This document shows, piece after piece, positions 7,411-16,739 of a DNA stretch of 48,447 nt. Positions within the stretch are counted from its first letter, which is position 1. Every line of letters begins with the position of its first letter. The stretch lies in contig CAZMPG010000003.1 of the NCBI GenBank assembly GCA_964568345.1, positions 1 to 48,447 on the forward strand, given 5' to 3'. The position numbers were made by a program, and so were the translations under genes. This stretch comes from UBA12088 sp964568345. GTDB taxonomy: Bacteria > Patescibacteriota > Minisyncoccia > Phycocordibacterales > UBA12088. The notes under the pieces were generated by a model. The model saw only the letters and a list, made by a program, of their open reading frames with translations. It made no database searches and had not been told where the DNA came from.

Positions 7411-8004
7411 TTACAGGTTGCCAACCTCACCCGCGCGGTGTACGGGCTCCTGCGCGGCGATGGCGTGTGAGCTTTTGCCCACTGCCCCCTGGAGCACATA
7501 TCGCCAGGGCTTGTGTGCCCACTCCCCCGCGTACGCAACGCCGATACGTGGCGTGCGGGCGATGCGCCCCCTCGGTACGCGTGCACCCGGGTCGGCTATC
7601 CACAGCCCCGAAGCGGGTGCTGCCAGCGTACCGTTGTGGTCTCCTGTGATGTTGAGCGACCGCGTGAGGCGGCCAGGACCTTCTACCCCCACGACCCCGC
7701 GCAGGAGGATAGCCGCCGGGTACCCCTCTTCGCGCGTGACAATGTTGAGCATCCAGTGCATTCCGTAGCAGCGGTACACGTACCAGTGCCCGGGAGGACC
7801 GAACATGGCTTCATTGCGCTTCGTGCGGCCCTTTGACGCATGGCTCGCGCGGTCGTGCGGGCCGTCGTACACCTCTACCTCGGCGATCGTATGCGCGCAC
7901 ACCTGCGTGCCCTGCTGGCGCATGAGCTGCATGCCGATAAGGTCCCACGCAACCGTATGGGTTGGCCGGGAGAAGAAGAGGGGGGTAAGGGGTGGTGGCG
8001 TCAC
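7411..8004 (-). CDS. mpg: DNA-3-methyladenine glycosylase (AAG/MPG family)
   Basis: This 197-aa enzyme removes alkylated purines (3-methyladenine, hypoxanthine and related bases) to begin base excision repair. Family motifs are in order: AEVEVYDGPHDRASHA containing the catalytic Glu, GRTKRNEAMFGPPGHWYVY, YGMHWMLNIVT, and LLRGVVGVEGPGRLT. The length is normal. The start is a GTG that overlaps the TGA stop of the upstream membrane-protein gene (GTGA), which implies translational coupling. A hairpin follows the stop codon. Confidence 0.94.
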   Translation of the reverse strand: MTPPPLTPLFFSRPTHTVAWDLIGMQLMRQQGTQVCAHTIAEVEVYDGPHDRASHASKGRTKRNEAMFGPPGHWYVYRCYGMHWMLNIVTREEGYPAAILLRGVVGVEGPGRLTRSLNITGDHNGTLAAPASGLWIADPGARVPRGRIARTPRIGVAYAGEWAHKPWRYVLQGAVGKSSHAIAAQEPVHRAGEVGNL

Positions 8005-8744
8005 GATGGGGCACGCTCCTCGAGCACGGTGCCCCGCGCGGCGAGGGTACGCTCGAGCTCGGGGAGGTTGGCGCGGTCAAAGAACCGGTCGTGGTGCGGC
8101 GGGAGCACGTACCCCGCCCGCTCAAGGTGCTTGATGGGGCACCACGCCGACTCGATCTGTCGAAGGTTGTAGGCGATGACGTCGGTGACCATTTTGTAGA
8201 ACCGTACGGTGCGCTGGGTACGACGAGGGAGGAGCGCTGCGTAGCCCGTCTCGGCGAGGCGTCGAGCGATACGCTTATGGGACCCACGGTGGAGGCCGAG
8301 GAGCTTCATGAGGATGTTCGTCGGCGCTGTCGCGAGGAGCATGCCGACAAGGAGTACGAGTGTCGTGGGGATGAGCGCAAGCACGATGAGCGCCCGCGCT
8401 ATGACGCCGGGCTTCGTCGCGCACACCGCAACACGGTCGAGCTCCGCGCCGAGGAGCGTGATGGTGCCGTTTGCATACTCACAGAAGAGGCAGTTGAGGC
8501 GATCGAAGAAGCGGAGTCCAGCGAGGTTGTACCGATCGAGGATGAGGTAGTTCCCTGAAGGGAGGCGTGGTAAGCCGGTGAGTGGGCGCACGAATGCCCG
8601 GTAGAGCACGAGCGTGACCGCAAGGTGGAGGAAGATGAAGAGCGGGAGCGTGAGGTACATGAGGATGCCGCCCAGGAGCGCGCGCGAGAAGCCGACGCGG
8701 CGCGCGTGGGTGCGGAAGATGGCGATGGCAATGCTGTGGGGCAT
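8001..8744 (-). CDS. Conserved membrane protein with NCLFCEYANG motif
   Basis: This 247-aa protein has two hydrophobic regions, ~22-52 and ~115-140, and a soluble C-terminal half rich in Arg and His. Between the membrane regions lies RFFDRLNCLFCEYANG, a CxxC-containing motif I have seen in a family of uncharacterised bacterial proteins (form NC.YC.Y.NG). The CxxC could bind metal or be redox-active; this is inference. A TATAAA box (8767-8772 region, minus strand) lies about 24 nt before the ATG. It overlaps mpg by 4 nt, so the two are co-translated; a functional link with base-excision repair is not obvious. Confidence 0.75.
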   Translation of the reverse strand: MPHSIAIAIFRTHARRVGFSRALLGGILMYLTLPLFIFLHLAVTLVLYRAFVRPLTGLPRLPSGNYLILDRYNLAGLRFFDRLNCLFCEYANGTITLLGAELDRVAVCATKPGVIARALIVLALIPTTLVLLVGMLLATAPTNILMKLLGLHRGSHKRIARRLAETGYAALLPRRTQRTVRFYKMVTDVIAYNLRQIESAWCPIKHLERAGYVLPPHHDRFFDRANLPELERTLAARGTVLEERAPS

Positions 8745-8927
8745 ACGGAGGGCAAAGGCGCCGGGCGTTTATACCATCGTCAATCAACCGCTTGGAATTC
8801 GTTGTCATTGCTTCTCCAGCCACAGGCGGGGGAAGCATCTAAGATTGGTCGGTAACGTCCTGGTGGTTGATTGAAGATGGTAGTAAAGGGAGAAGACCCG
8901 CCTTGCAAGCACTGGTGCGGCGAGCAC

Positions 8928-10154
<1,227 letters not shown>

Positions 10155-10160
10155 GGCAAA

Positions 10161-10166
10161 ACTATA
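10161..10166 (-). promoter_or_regulatory. -10 box for leaderless tyrS
   Basis: TATAGT with an upstream TGG (extended -10), 6 nt before the ATG at 10154. Same geometry as at 3641, 4412 and 46469. Confidence 0.6.
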
Positions 10167-10200
10167 CCAAAACGTGGACGATAGGGAAATGCGTGGCGAG

Positions 10201-10327
10201 GTAACCCATCAAACCCTGCACAATCACTAAAAATCATTGCGTCTTTGTGAGCCCCGCTTGTGGCGGGGAGCACCCCGCCCGTAGGCGGTGGGCTCGCAAA
10301 GACGTACGACTTGGTTTGAGGGGTTAC
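10201..10327. repeat. Junction-forming nested inverted repeat
   Basis: An outer 15-bp arm (10201-10215 with 10313-10327, one mismatch) and an inner 15-bp arm (10240-10254 with 10290-10304, one G-U) enclose two further hairpins (CCCCGC/GCGGGG at 10252-10268, and a second around 10272-10288). The fold is cruciform-like with a multi-helix junction. The GTCTTTG(T/C)GAGCCCC arm resembles the TTGCGAGCCCC repeats at 19551 and 21368. It sits between two minus-strand genes, upstream of the tyrS -10 box, so it is not in the tyrS mRNA if that is leaderless. Likely a palindromic repeat element or a structured 3' region of the glycosyltransferase transcript. Confidence 0.65.
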
Positions 10328-10339
10328 GTAGCGAGAGAA

Positions 10340-10366
10340 GCCGCCGCACCTTATCGGTACGGCGGC
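10340..10366 (-). terminator. 11-bp hairpin after the glycosyltransferase gene
   Basis: GCCGCCGCACC pairs with GGTACGGCGGC (one mismatch) 6 nt beyond the stop codon; the minus-strand tail TTCTCTCG is pyrimidine-rich. Probable terminator. Confidence 0.65.
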
Positions 10367-10372
10367 ATGATG

Positions 10373-11107
10373 TCATGGACGACGCGGGGTGAACAGGAAG
10401 CACCTATTCTGTGTCCCCGCGAAGAGAAGTATGGTGCCTACGAAAAGCACCGAGGCATCGCGTAGCGCACCCTCATGGGTGAGCCGTCGCGCAGACGTTG
10501 GCACCGTGAGGTGCGGATCGTATACCACGCGGTACCCCTTTTTCCGCACGGCACACGCGAGTGCGATGTCCTCGAGAAAGCACTTCTTGTCGGTGTCCTC
10601 ACGGAATCCACCGACCTTTCTGAACGCCTCCATGTGGATGAAGAGGTTCGCCCCAACCGCCATAGCCCCAATGGCGAGGAAAGAGCCGACTGCCCCGAGG
10701 GCGCCATAGAGCACCCGCTGGCCCGAGAGCACGTGCGCCCACGCTGGCCCGAAGTCGGCGGGGCCGCTTACGAGATCAGCCTGCTTCTTCGCGCCAAAGT
10801 GTTTGAGCGCGTGCTCGAGGTGGTCGGGTGCCGGCACACAGTCGGCATCGAGGAACCACAGCACCTCCCCACTAGCGTGTTGCGCGCCTTTGTTGCGCGC
10901 GGGCCCAGGACCCGGCTTTTTGCACGTCACTACGTGAGCGCCGAGCCGCTCTGCTACCGCAGCTGTATCGTCGGTGCTGCCGTTGTCCACCACGATGATT
11001 TCGTGAAGAGGCACCGTCTGCGCGCCGAGTGCAGCGAGCACCTGCGGCAGCGTCGCCGCTTCGTCGTATGCCGGTATGATGACCGACACACGTGGATTTT
11101 TCTTCAT
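10373..11107 (-). CDS. Family 2 glycosyltransferase
   Basis: This 244-aa GT-A fold enzyme starts KKNPRVSVIIPAYDE, has the nucleotide-sugar-binding VVDNGSTDDT, the metal-binding motif in WFLDADCVP, and the acceptor-side GGFREDTDKKCFLEDIALA, a form of the ED motif. One hydrophobic stretch (ALGAVGSFLAIGAMAVGANL) is internal. The start at 11107 was chosen over an in-frame upstream ATG at 11161 because GGAAGGGG lies about 5 nt ahead of it and homology begins there. It probably builds envelope glycan or glycolipid; donor and acceptor are unknown. Confidence 0.9.
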   Translation of the reverse strand: MKKNPRVSVIIPAYDEAATLPQVLAALGAQTVPLHEIIVVDNGSTDDTAAVAERLGAHVVTCKKPGPGPARNKGAQHASGEVLWFLDADCVPAPDHLEHALKHFGAKKQADLVSGPADFGPAWAHVLSGQRVLYGALGAVGSFLAIGAMAVGANLFIHMEAFRKVGGFREDTDKKCFLEDIALACAVRKKGYRVVYDPHLTVPTSARRLTHEGALRDASVLFVGTILLFAGTQNRCFLFTPRRP

Positions 11108-11182
11108 TTCCGCCCCTTCCAAAGACCAATTCCGTACGCCACAGTAGCGTACTTTTGGCAAGGGAGCAAGCCTGGGGATAAA

Positions 11183-11207
11183 AATAAAGGGACCGGGTAC
11201 CTTTATT
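11183..11207. repeat. Short REP-like palindrome
   Basis: AATAAAGG and CCTTTATT pair around GACCGGGTA. The GGGACCGGGTACC core resembles palindromes often scattered by RAYT transposases. It lies in the divergent region between the glycosyltransferase and ahpC and could also act as an operator. Confidence 0.45.
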
Positions 11208-11268
11208 CGTAGGGTGCAGGACTCGTGCGGACGTGGTTTAATGGCCCCATACCACTAACACAAACCGT

Positions 11269-11862
11269 ATGGTAGTACCACCCCAGCAGTTTAGCTGCGC
11301 CGTGAAGGTCGGCGAGCAGATCCCCGACATGACGCTCAAAGCGTACCACCGCGACGAGCTCCTCGATATCTCGCTCGCGAGCATGCGCGGGAAGTGGCTC
11401 ATCCTCTTCTTCTACCCGGCAGACTTCACCTTCGTGTGCCCGACCGAGCTCGAGGAGCTCGCCGGGCTGTACGATACGTTCGTCGGGCTCGGCGCAGAGG
11501 TGCTCTCGGTTTCGACCGACACCCACTGGGTGCACAAAGCGTGGCACGATCAGTCCGAGGCTATTCGAAAGGTGCGCTTCCCCATGCTCGCGGATCCAAA
11601 CGGCACCCTGTCGCGCGCGTTTGGCGTGTACCTCGACAACGAGGGTATCACCCTCCGCGGCTCATTCATCATTGACCCCAAGGGCGTCCTCCAGGCAATG
11701 GAGGTGCACGCGGACGGTGTCGGCCGGAGTGCAAAAGAGCTCCTCAGGAAGCTTCAAGCGGCGAAGTTTGTCGCCGAGCACGGCGGGCAGGTCTGTCCCG
11801 CATCCTGGGAGCCGGGAGAAGAGACGCTCAAGCCGGGACTTGACCTCGTAGGGAAGATCTAG
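11269..11862 (+). CDS. ahpC: Typical 2-Cys peroxiredoxin (AhpC/Prx1)
   Basis: This 197-aa thiol peroxidase reduces hydrogen peroxide and organic hydroperoxides. The peroxidatic cysteine is Cys57 in YPADFTFVCPTE, the resolving cysteine Cys176 in GGQVCPASWEPG, and the active-site Arg lies in the LSRAFGVYLD region. The length and the C-terminal CPA.W motif put it in the typical 2-Cys class. No AhpF or thioredoxin reductase gene is adjacent, so the electron donor is encoded elsewhere. It is monocistronic and convergent with an ABC-2 operon; two hairpins separate them. Confidence 0.97.
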   Translation: MVVPPQQFSCAVKVGEQIPDMTLKAYHRDELLDISLASMRGKWLILFFYPADFTFVCPTELEELAGLYDTFVGLGAEVLSVSTDTHWVHKAWHDQSEAIRKVRFPMLADPNGTLSRAFGVYLDNEGITLRGSFIIDPKGVLQAMEVHADGVGRSAKELLRKLQAAKFVAEHGGQVCPASWEPGEETLKPGLDLVGKI

Positions 11863-11883
11863 GAATACGGTTGGGTGCCTCAC

Positions 11884-11915
11884 AAAAAAAGGCAGCAAGT
11901 ATTGTACTTACTGCC
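11884..11915 (-). terminator. Intrinsic terminator of the ABC-2 operon
   Basis: On the minus strand an 11-bp stem (11891-11901 with 11905-11915, one G-U) is followed directly by seven T's. It ends transcription coming from the ABC-2 genes just before the ahpC 3' end. Confidence 0.85.
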
Positions 11916-11928
11916 CGAGAGGCTCACT

Positions 11929-11971
11929 GATGGAGTCACAACGCCTCAGCCGAAGGCGTTGTGACTCCATC
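11929..11971. terminator. Perfect 18-bp hairpin between convergent genes
   Basis: GATGGAGTCACAACGCCT pairs without mismatch with its complement around a 7-nt loop. It lies between ahpC (plus) and the ABC-2 permease (minus) and can act as a transcriptional barrier on both strands, although neither side has a long T-run. Confidence 0.75.
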
Positions 11972-12028
11972 TTACCACAGTTCACCCTGCGCGCAACTCA
12001 CCGACGAAGTGAGCCACTCGCCCAGGCG

Positions 12029-12796
12029 TTATGCCCGTAGGTGCCAGCCGGTGCGGAAGAGGTAGAGTACGAGCGCGGCACACACGGCGGTGAGGCAGCC
12101 GATGACGATGAGACCAACCGAAAGGGGCGCTTCGTGGATCCCCGTCATGCTGAAGCGCAGCCCATCGTTGAAGTAGAAGAAGGGATTCCAGAGTGTTGCG
12201 GTGCGAAGCACGGGGGGGAGCATATCGAGCGTGTTGAACATGCCGCCGAGGAATGAGAGCGGGGTGATGATGAATGTCGTGAGGCTCGCGAGCTGCTCGA
12301 AGCCGTCTGCCCACAGGCCTACCACGAGCCCGAGGAGTGCGAACAGCACCGACACCGCGGCGAGATAGACGAGGAACCAGAAGGGGTGGAGGATGCTCGT
12401 CGCCCCGAAGAGGAGGCCGATTATGAGGATACCGCCACCGATGAAGACGCCGCGCACGAGCGCCCCCATGAGGTAGCCGAGGATCATGTCGGTGTAGGAG
12501 AGTGGCGATACGAGGATCTCCTCGATGTGGCGAGCAAAGCGATGGAAGTAGAGCGACGAAGAGGTGTGGGAGAATGTCGCAGTGAGGACGTTCATCATGA
12601 GGATGCCTGGCAGGACGAAGGTGATGTAGGGCACGCCTCCGATGGTTGCGATGCGAGAGCCCACCACGCCCCCGAAGATGAAGATGAAGAGCGTAGCGCT
12701 GATCCAGGGTGATACGAGCGTCTGTACCGACACGCGGAGGAAGCGACGGACCTCGCGGCGGATGAAGGTGAGAAGACCGATAAGCTCAGTGTTCAT
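12029..12796 (-). CDS. ABC-2 type transporter permease
   Basis: This 255-aa protein has six predicted membrane spans. The N-terminal IRREVRRFLRVSVQTLVSP and the GIEEILVSPLSY-like segment (RHIEEILVSPLS, ~90-100) are typical of ABC-2 permeases exporting drugs, glycans or other molecules. Its ATG overlaps the stop of the ATPase gene (ATGA), so the two subunits are translationally coupled. The cargo is unknown. Confidence 0.93.
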   Translation of the reverse strand: MNTELIGLLTFIRREVRRFLRVSVQTLVSPWISATLFIFIFGGVVGSRIATIGGVPYITFVLPGILMMNVLTATFSHTSSSLYFHRFARHIEEILVSPLSYTDMILGYLMGALVRGVFIGGGILIIGLLFGATSILHPFWFLVYLAAVSVLFALLGLVVGLWADGFEQLASLTTFIITPLSFLGGMFNTLDMLPPVLRTATLWNPFFYFNDGLRFSMTGIHEAPLSVGLIVIGCLTAVCAALVLYLFRTGWHLRA

Positions 12797-13521
12797 AGGG
12801 TTGGCTTGTGTGCGGTGAGTGCGAGGTAGCGCTCCTCGAGCGAGGTGCCGCCGTCGGTGAAGTCGCCCTTGTCACCGATCGCCACGAGGGTGCCGTGGTT
12901 GATGATGGCGATGCGTGAGCAGAGGAGCTCGACCTCCTCGAGGTAGTGCGAGGTGAGGAGTATTGTCGTCCCGGCTTGGTTGAGCATGCGGAGGTACTGC
13001 CAGAGCTCGCGGCGCAGCTCCACATCAACACCTGCGGTCGGCTCGTCGAGGATGAGGAGCTTTGGGCTGTGCACGAGCGCCCGGGCGAGCATGACGCGCC
13101 GCTTGAGCCCGCCGGAGAGCGTCCGAAACTCCTTTGTGGCATGTTCGGTAAGGTCGAAGCGGTGGATGAGCTCGGTCACGCGGCGCGCCCGTGCACGGGC
13201 GGGTACCCCGTAGTATCCAGCGACGTAGTCGAGGATACGCTGCGGCGTTTCGAAAATATCAACATTGAACTCCTGGGGGGAGAGGCCGACGAGTGCACGG
13301 GCTTTTCGGTACGATGACACGACGTCTTCGCCAAAGATGCGGATCACACCCTGCTCCATGCGTGCAATGCCGCTTATGAGGTGGATGGTGGTGGACTTCC
13401 CTGCCCCGTTGGGGCCGAGGAAGCCGAAGAACTCTCCCGGTTCGACAGTAAACGAAAGGTCGTCGAGCGCGCTGCGGCTACCGTAGTGCTTCGTGACGTG
13501 TTCGATGGTGAGAGCGGACAT
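12793..13521 (-). CDS. ABC-2 transporter ATP-binding protein
   Basis: This 242-aa ATPase has Walker A GFLGPNGAGKSTT, Q-loop VGLSPQEFNVD, signature RTLSGGLKRRVMLA, Walker B LLILDEPTAGVD and an H-loop His in LLTSHYLEEVE, as in DrrA/CcmA-like proteins. The start at MSALTIEHV (13521) was chosen because homology begins there; an in-frame upstream ATG at 13602 would add 27 low-complexity residues. A TATACT box (13591-13596) would give a ~70-nt leader. It forms an operon with the permease. Confidence 0.94.
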   Translation of the reverse strand: MSALTIEHVTKHYGSRSALDDLSFTVEPGEFFGFLGPNGAGKSTTIHLISGIARMEQGVIRIFGEDVVSSYRKARALVGLSPQEFNVDIFETPQRILDYVAGYYGVPARARARRVTELIHRFDLTEHATKEFRTLSGGLKRRVMLARALVHSPKLLILDEPTAGVDVELRRELWQYLRMLNQAGTTILLTSHYLEEVELLCSRIAIINHGTLVAIGDKGDFTDGGTSLEERYLALTAHKPTL

Positions 13522-13642
13522 AGCGTGAGGGTAGGACGTAGGTAGTGGTAAAGGGATAGAATGCGACGCACATACCCATCCTGATGGGAGAGTATACCAC
13601 ATGCCGCGGTGGTCAGGTGGTGGTGCTCCACACCACGTACGC

Positions 13643-13672
13643 CTGCAACCACGCGAGGAACGGTGGTTGCAG
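13643..13672 (-). terminator. 10-bp hairpin after the DUF5666 gene
   Basis: CTGCAACCAC and GTGGTTGCAG pair around a 10-nt loop about 30 nt after the stop codon. There is no T-run; nearby GGTGG/CCACC repeats allow alternative folds. Confidence 0.5.
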
Positions 13673-13701
13673 ACGAGAGTACGTGATACTCCCCGTGTGT
13701 A

Positions 13702-14520
13702 TTACTTGGAGAAGAAGCCAAAGATGTGGGAGAAGAAGTTGGAGATTCCCCGAAAGAGTCCACTGCCACGGTTCTCCCCATTCCAAGGCGTGTCCTGCGC
13801 TTCGGGACGGCCGGTTGGCTGCGTGCCGCGATCAATGATCAATGACGCATTCACCGCGGTGCCATCCACCCTTCCCTGCACCACCACACTGTCTCCGACT
13901 GCAATAGCAGCAACGCTCGATGTTGCGCCCGACTTGTGTACTGTCGCAGTGCCCGCATCGACTGCGTATACGATACTACTCGCTGTTGTCACGGTGAGCG
14001 ATGTGCCTTGTATCGCGGTAACGGTGCCGCCGACGACGGGCTCGCCATTCCCTTGTGGCATCATCCGACCCCCCAAACGACCGCCGAACTGCCGGTCCGG
14101 GACGCCGTCGTGGACTACGGTCGCTTTCACGTCTGTGCCATTGACCGTACCGCGGACCATCACCTGATCGCCCACAGACAAGCTGGCTGCGGTGCTTGTT
14201 GCTTTGTCTTTGTAGATCGTGGCGTCACTCACGTCAATGGTATACTGGAGGACCGTCGAGGTGCCGTGTGCGGGTCGTGGCCTCCCCTCTACAACAATTG
14301 TTGATCCGGAGACCGAGCTAATCGTGCCGAATACGCCGAACAGGGCGTCTCCCCATCGCATGTCGCCTCCCTCTGGGCCACGCCGCCACCCGGCACCCTC
14401 ACCGGGGCCACCTCGCATCCCCTGTGCGTGTGCGACGCTTGTGGGCGCGAGTGAGCTTACGGCACCCACGAGCACTAGTGCGACGAGAGCGATTGCGACT
14501 GTGTATGTAGTGTATTTCAT
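13702..14520 (-). CDS. Secreted DUF5666 repeat protein
   Basis: This 272-aa protein has an N-terminal signal sequence (hydrophobic TVAIALVALVLVGAVSSLA, probable cleavage after AHA near residue 32). Two similar beta-rich units follow, ~60-138 and ~160-230, each with GT(I/V)..(V/I)..S(T/L).V, VGD.V(M/V)V(R/Q)G.V(N/D)GT(D/A)V, matching the DUF5666 small-barrel pattern. Between them lies a Gly/Arg-rich linker. The C-terminus (ISNFFSHIFGFFSK) is amphipathic and may touch the membrane. It is divergent from the MacA/MacB-like operon across a 438-bp region with an operator-like dyad, suggesting shared control. Confidence 0.85.
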   Translation of the reverse strand: MKYTTYTVAIALVALVLVGAVSSLAPTSVAHAQGMRGGPGEGAGWRRGPEGGDMRWGDALFGVFGTISSVSGSTIVVEGRPRPAHGTSTVLQYTIDVSDATIYKDKATSTAASLSVGDQVMVRGTVNGTDVKATVVHDGVPDRQFGGRLGGRMMPQGNGEPVVGGTVTAIQGTSLTVTTASSIVYAVDAGTATVHKSGATSSVAAIAVGDSVVVQGRVDGTAVNASLIIDRGTQPTGRPEAQDTPWNGENRGSGLFRGISNFFSHIFGFFSK

Positions 14521-14820
14521 ACGTGTATGTAGTTACATTACCTGCACGTGTACATCCAACCAGGCCTGGTGCTTGAAGCACGTGCGATGCACTCCACCTT
14601 GTCTGTGTGGAATACTAATACCATCGTAACGGCGCTCTTCCGAGCTGCTGTCACGATGCTACCTGCTTTCTACGCACGGAGTGTCGCTCGTATTTCACGG
14701 GCGCAGGGTGCCGTGCGCTAGGGGTAGCTAGAGCCACTGTAGGGCTAACCTAGCCGTCACATCCTCTGCCACGCACCACCGGGGCCTCAACTCAAGGTGT
14801 CTGAAAGAACGGCAGCAAGG

Positions 14821-14837
14821 TTGACGTACTACGTCAA
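14821..14837. promoter_or_regulatory. Operator-like dyad TTGACGT-ACT-ACGTCAA
   Basis: A perfect 7-bp inverted repeat with a 3-bp centre, 27 bp upstream of the -35 box of the efflux operon. Its size and symmetry are those of a dimeric regulator site. No regulator gene is adjacent. Confidence 0.45.
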
Positions 14838-14863
14838 GTGCATCCGGTGGCACTGCGCGTACG

Positions 14864-14893
14864 TTGAGCATGTATCAGGGTAACGTGTATTCT
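14864..14893 (+). promoter_or_regulatory. Promoter of the MacA/MacB-like operon
   Basis: TTGAGC (14864-14869), 18-bp spacer, TATTCT (14888-14893). The start codon of the adaptor gene is about 60 nt further on, with a GGAGG ribosome site, unlike the leaderless genes in the window. Confidence 0.5.
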
Positions 14894-14958
14894 ACGGGGC
14901 AGAAGCGTGGCTTAGAAGGGGTCGTACCGCACCTTTTACTTACGGAGGAAATTATACT

Positions 14959-16719
14959 ATGAACTACATTTCACATCTGTCAAAAAAGACGAAGATCGTG
15001 GGCGTTGCGCTCATCCTCGTGGTACTTGCTGGCTACTGGTATAGTGAGCGGTTGAGCGGCGGATCATCAGCAGCTGCGACGACCTCCATCGTGATCCAGA
15101 AGGTCGCCACGGGGACGGTCACGAACGGGATTGCGGCAACCGGCAAGATCGAAGCGCGCGAGGTGCTGGACCTCAACGTCTACAAGCTTGTGAACCGCAT
15201 CGACACGGTCGCCGCGGTAAACGGTACGCACGTGGAGCAAGGGACACTGCTCTACGCGTTCGACTCGAGTGATGCGGACGTCAACATTTCAAAATCGCAC
15301 CTTGCGGTACGGAGCGCTGAGCTGTCTCTCGCCCAAGAGGAGCAGACAGCCCAAGACCCCAACACGACCGCCCGCACGCTGGCTAACGACATCGCCTCCC
15401 TTGAGAGCGACATCACCCTGAGCGAGAAAGACCTCGACGATGCCCTGCGAACCTACCTCAGTGCGAACCTCACCGCAGAGCCTACAGCGGAAAGGTACAA
15501 CGACGAGAAGCAGCGCACCGCCCCCACGGTGGGAGGGCAGTACACGGGGACGGAGCAGGGCTCCTACCTCATCGAGGTGTATGCGTCGGGAGAAGACTCC
15601 GGATACTCCTTTCGGTACAGCGGCCTGGAAAGCGGCATAGCCCCGGTGTACTTTGGTGCGTCGGTGCCGCTCGGGACGCGCGGGCTTACCATCACCTTCC
15701 CCACCGCACCGCTCCAGGTGAGATCGCAAGACGCATGGATCGTCGCGGTACCGAATATCTACGCGACCCAGTACGTTTCTAACAAAGACACCTACACAGA
15801 GACGGTCACCAACCTCAAGAATACAATCGCCACCAACAAGGTAACGATCGCGAACAAGAAAACCACGCTCGCGCAGACGCTGCGCGGCGATACGTCAGCG
15901 GATCGGAACCTCGACGTGGAGAATGCTCGGCTTGCCATTGACCAGGCGAAGGTTAGTTTGTCGCAGAACATTACGACGCGTGATGAGCGACGAATAGTAG
16001 CACCCTTCTCCGGCACCATAAGCGGCGTGCAGAATGCAGTAGTGGGCGCCACCCCGGCTAAGGATGGGAGCGACTCTATCGACCTCGGGAGCCTCATCTC
16101 CGACGATTTCGTGGCGACCTTTTCGCTCGGGGCAGCGGACGTCGCTAAGGTGTCCGTGGGGCAAGACGTACTCGTCACCCTAAGCAGCGAGCCGAACAGC
16201 CAGCAACTCCATGCCTCCGTGATCGAGGTGAGCTCACTCCCCGATTCGAGCACGGTTCCCCAGTACAGCGTGCGGGCACTTCTCGAGGTGCCGGATGATC
16301 GGGCCGCACAGCTGCGCGATGGTATGCTGGCAAACATCGAGATCGTACAGGAGCAGCGTGACGGCGTAGTGCGTGTGGCGGTGTCGGCGCTTTCCTACCA
16401 GGACGGCCACGCGTACGTCTCCGTGCTCACTGCGCCGACGAGTGAGGAGAAGGCGGTGCTTGATACTCGAGGCGTGGTGACCCGTACGAGTAGCTCGCAG
16501 GGGATCTCGCAGCTCCCCGTGACCGTAGGGCTGCGGGGTAGCTACTACGCAGAGATTACCGATGGTCTCAAGGAAGACGACTACGTGGTGATCACGAAAA
16601 CCGCCGCATCCGGCACCACCGATCAGTCGGTGGTGCAAAGTCAGCGTAGCTTTGGGAGCGGACCGCGCACCAGCTCGGGCGGCAGCAGTGGATCAACGAG
16701 CGGCGGTGATTCGAGGTAG
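14959..16719 (+). CDS. Membrane-fusion adaptor of an efflux system (MacA/HlyD-like)
   Basis: This 586-aa protein has an N-terminal membrane anchor (~12-28, VGVALILVVLAGYWY). The split biotinyl-lipoyl-like domain is seen as GKIEAREVLDLNVYKLVNRI with VNGTHVEQGTLLYAFD (~60-105) and, after the hairpin, RRIVAPFSGTISGV (~347). A long coiled coil is interrupted by an unusual ~100-residue beta-rich insertion (~175-265). Beta-barrel and membrane-proximal domains follow, and the tail is Ser/Gly-rich. It is first in an operon with an ATPase (21 nt downstream) and a MacB-like permease. In an organism lacking a classical outer membrane it would work as an extracytoplasmic partner of the permease. Confidence 0.9.
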   Translation: MNYISHLSKKTKIVGVALILVVLAGYWYSERLSGGSSAAATTSIVIQKVATGTVTNGIAATGKIEAREVLDLNVYKLVNRIDTVAAVNGTHVEQGTLLYAFDSSDADVNISKSHLAVRSAELSLAQEEQTAQDPNTTARTLANDIASLESDITLSEKDLDDALRTYLSANLTAEPTAERYNDEKQRTAPTVGGQYTGTEQGSYLIEVYASGEDSGYSFRYSGLESGIAPVYFGASVPLGTRGLTITFPTAPLQVRSQDAWIVAVPNIYATQYVSNKDTYTETVTNLKNTIATNKVTIANKKTTLAQTLRGDTSADRNLDVENARLAIDQAKVSLSQNITTRDERRIVAPFSGTISGVQNAVVGATPAKDGSDSIDLGSLISDDFVATFSLGAADVAKVSVGQDVLVTLSSEPNSQQLHASVIEVSSLPDSSTVPQYSVRALLEVPDDRAAQLRDGMLANIEIVQEQRDGVVRVAVSALSYQDGHAYVSVLTAPTSEEKAVLDTRGVVTRTSSSQGISQLPVTVGLRGSYYAEITDGLKEDDYVVITKTAASGTTDQSVVQSQRSFGSGPRTSSGGSSGSTSGGDSR

Positions 16720-16739
16720 CCCGAGGTACACCAGGCACT

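Larger units (their letters stand above)
14521..14958. other. Divergent regulatory region between the DUF5666 gene and the efflux operon
   Basis: No coding frame is convincing here. It contains a dyad (14821-14837), a promoter toward the plus strand (14864-14893) and a good ribosome site GGAGG (14943-14947, 11 nt before the ATG at 14959). Several short GC-rich stems occur around 14695-14755 (for example GCTAGG/CCTAGC). A TAATGT box about 20 nt before the DUF5666 start could be its -10. Confidence 0.5.
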
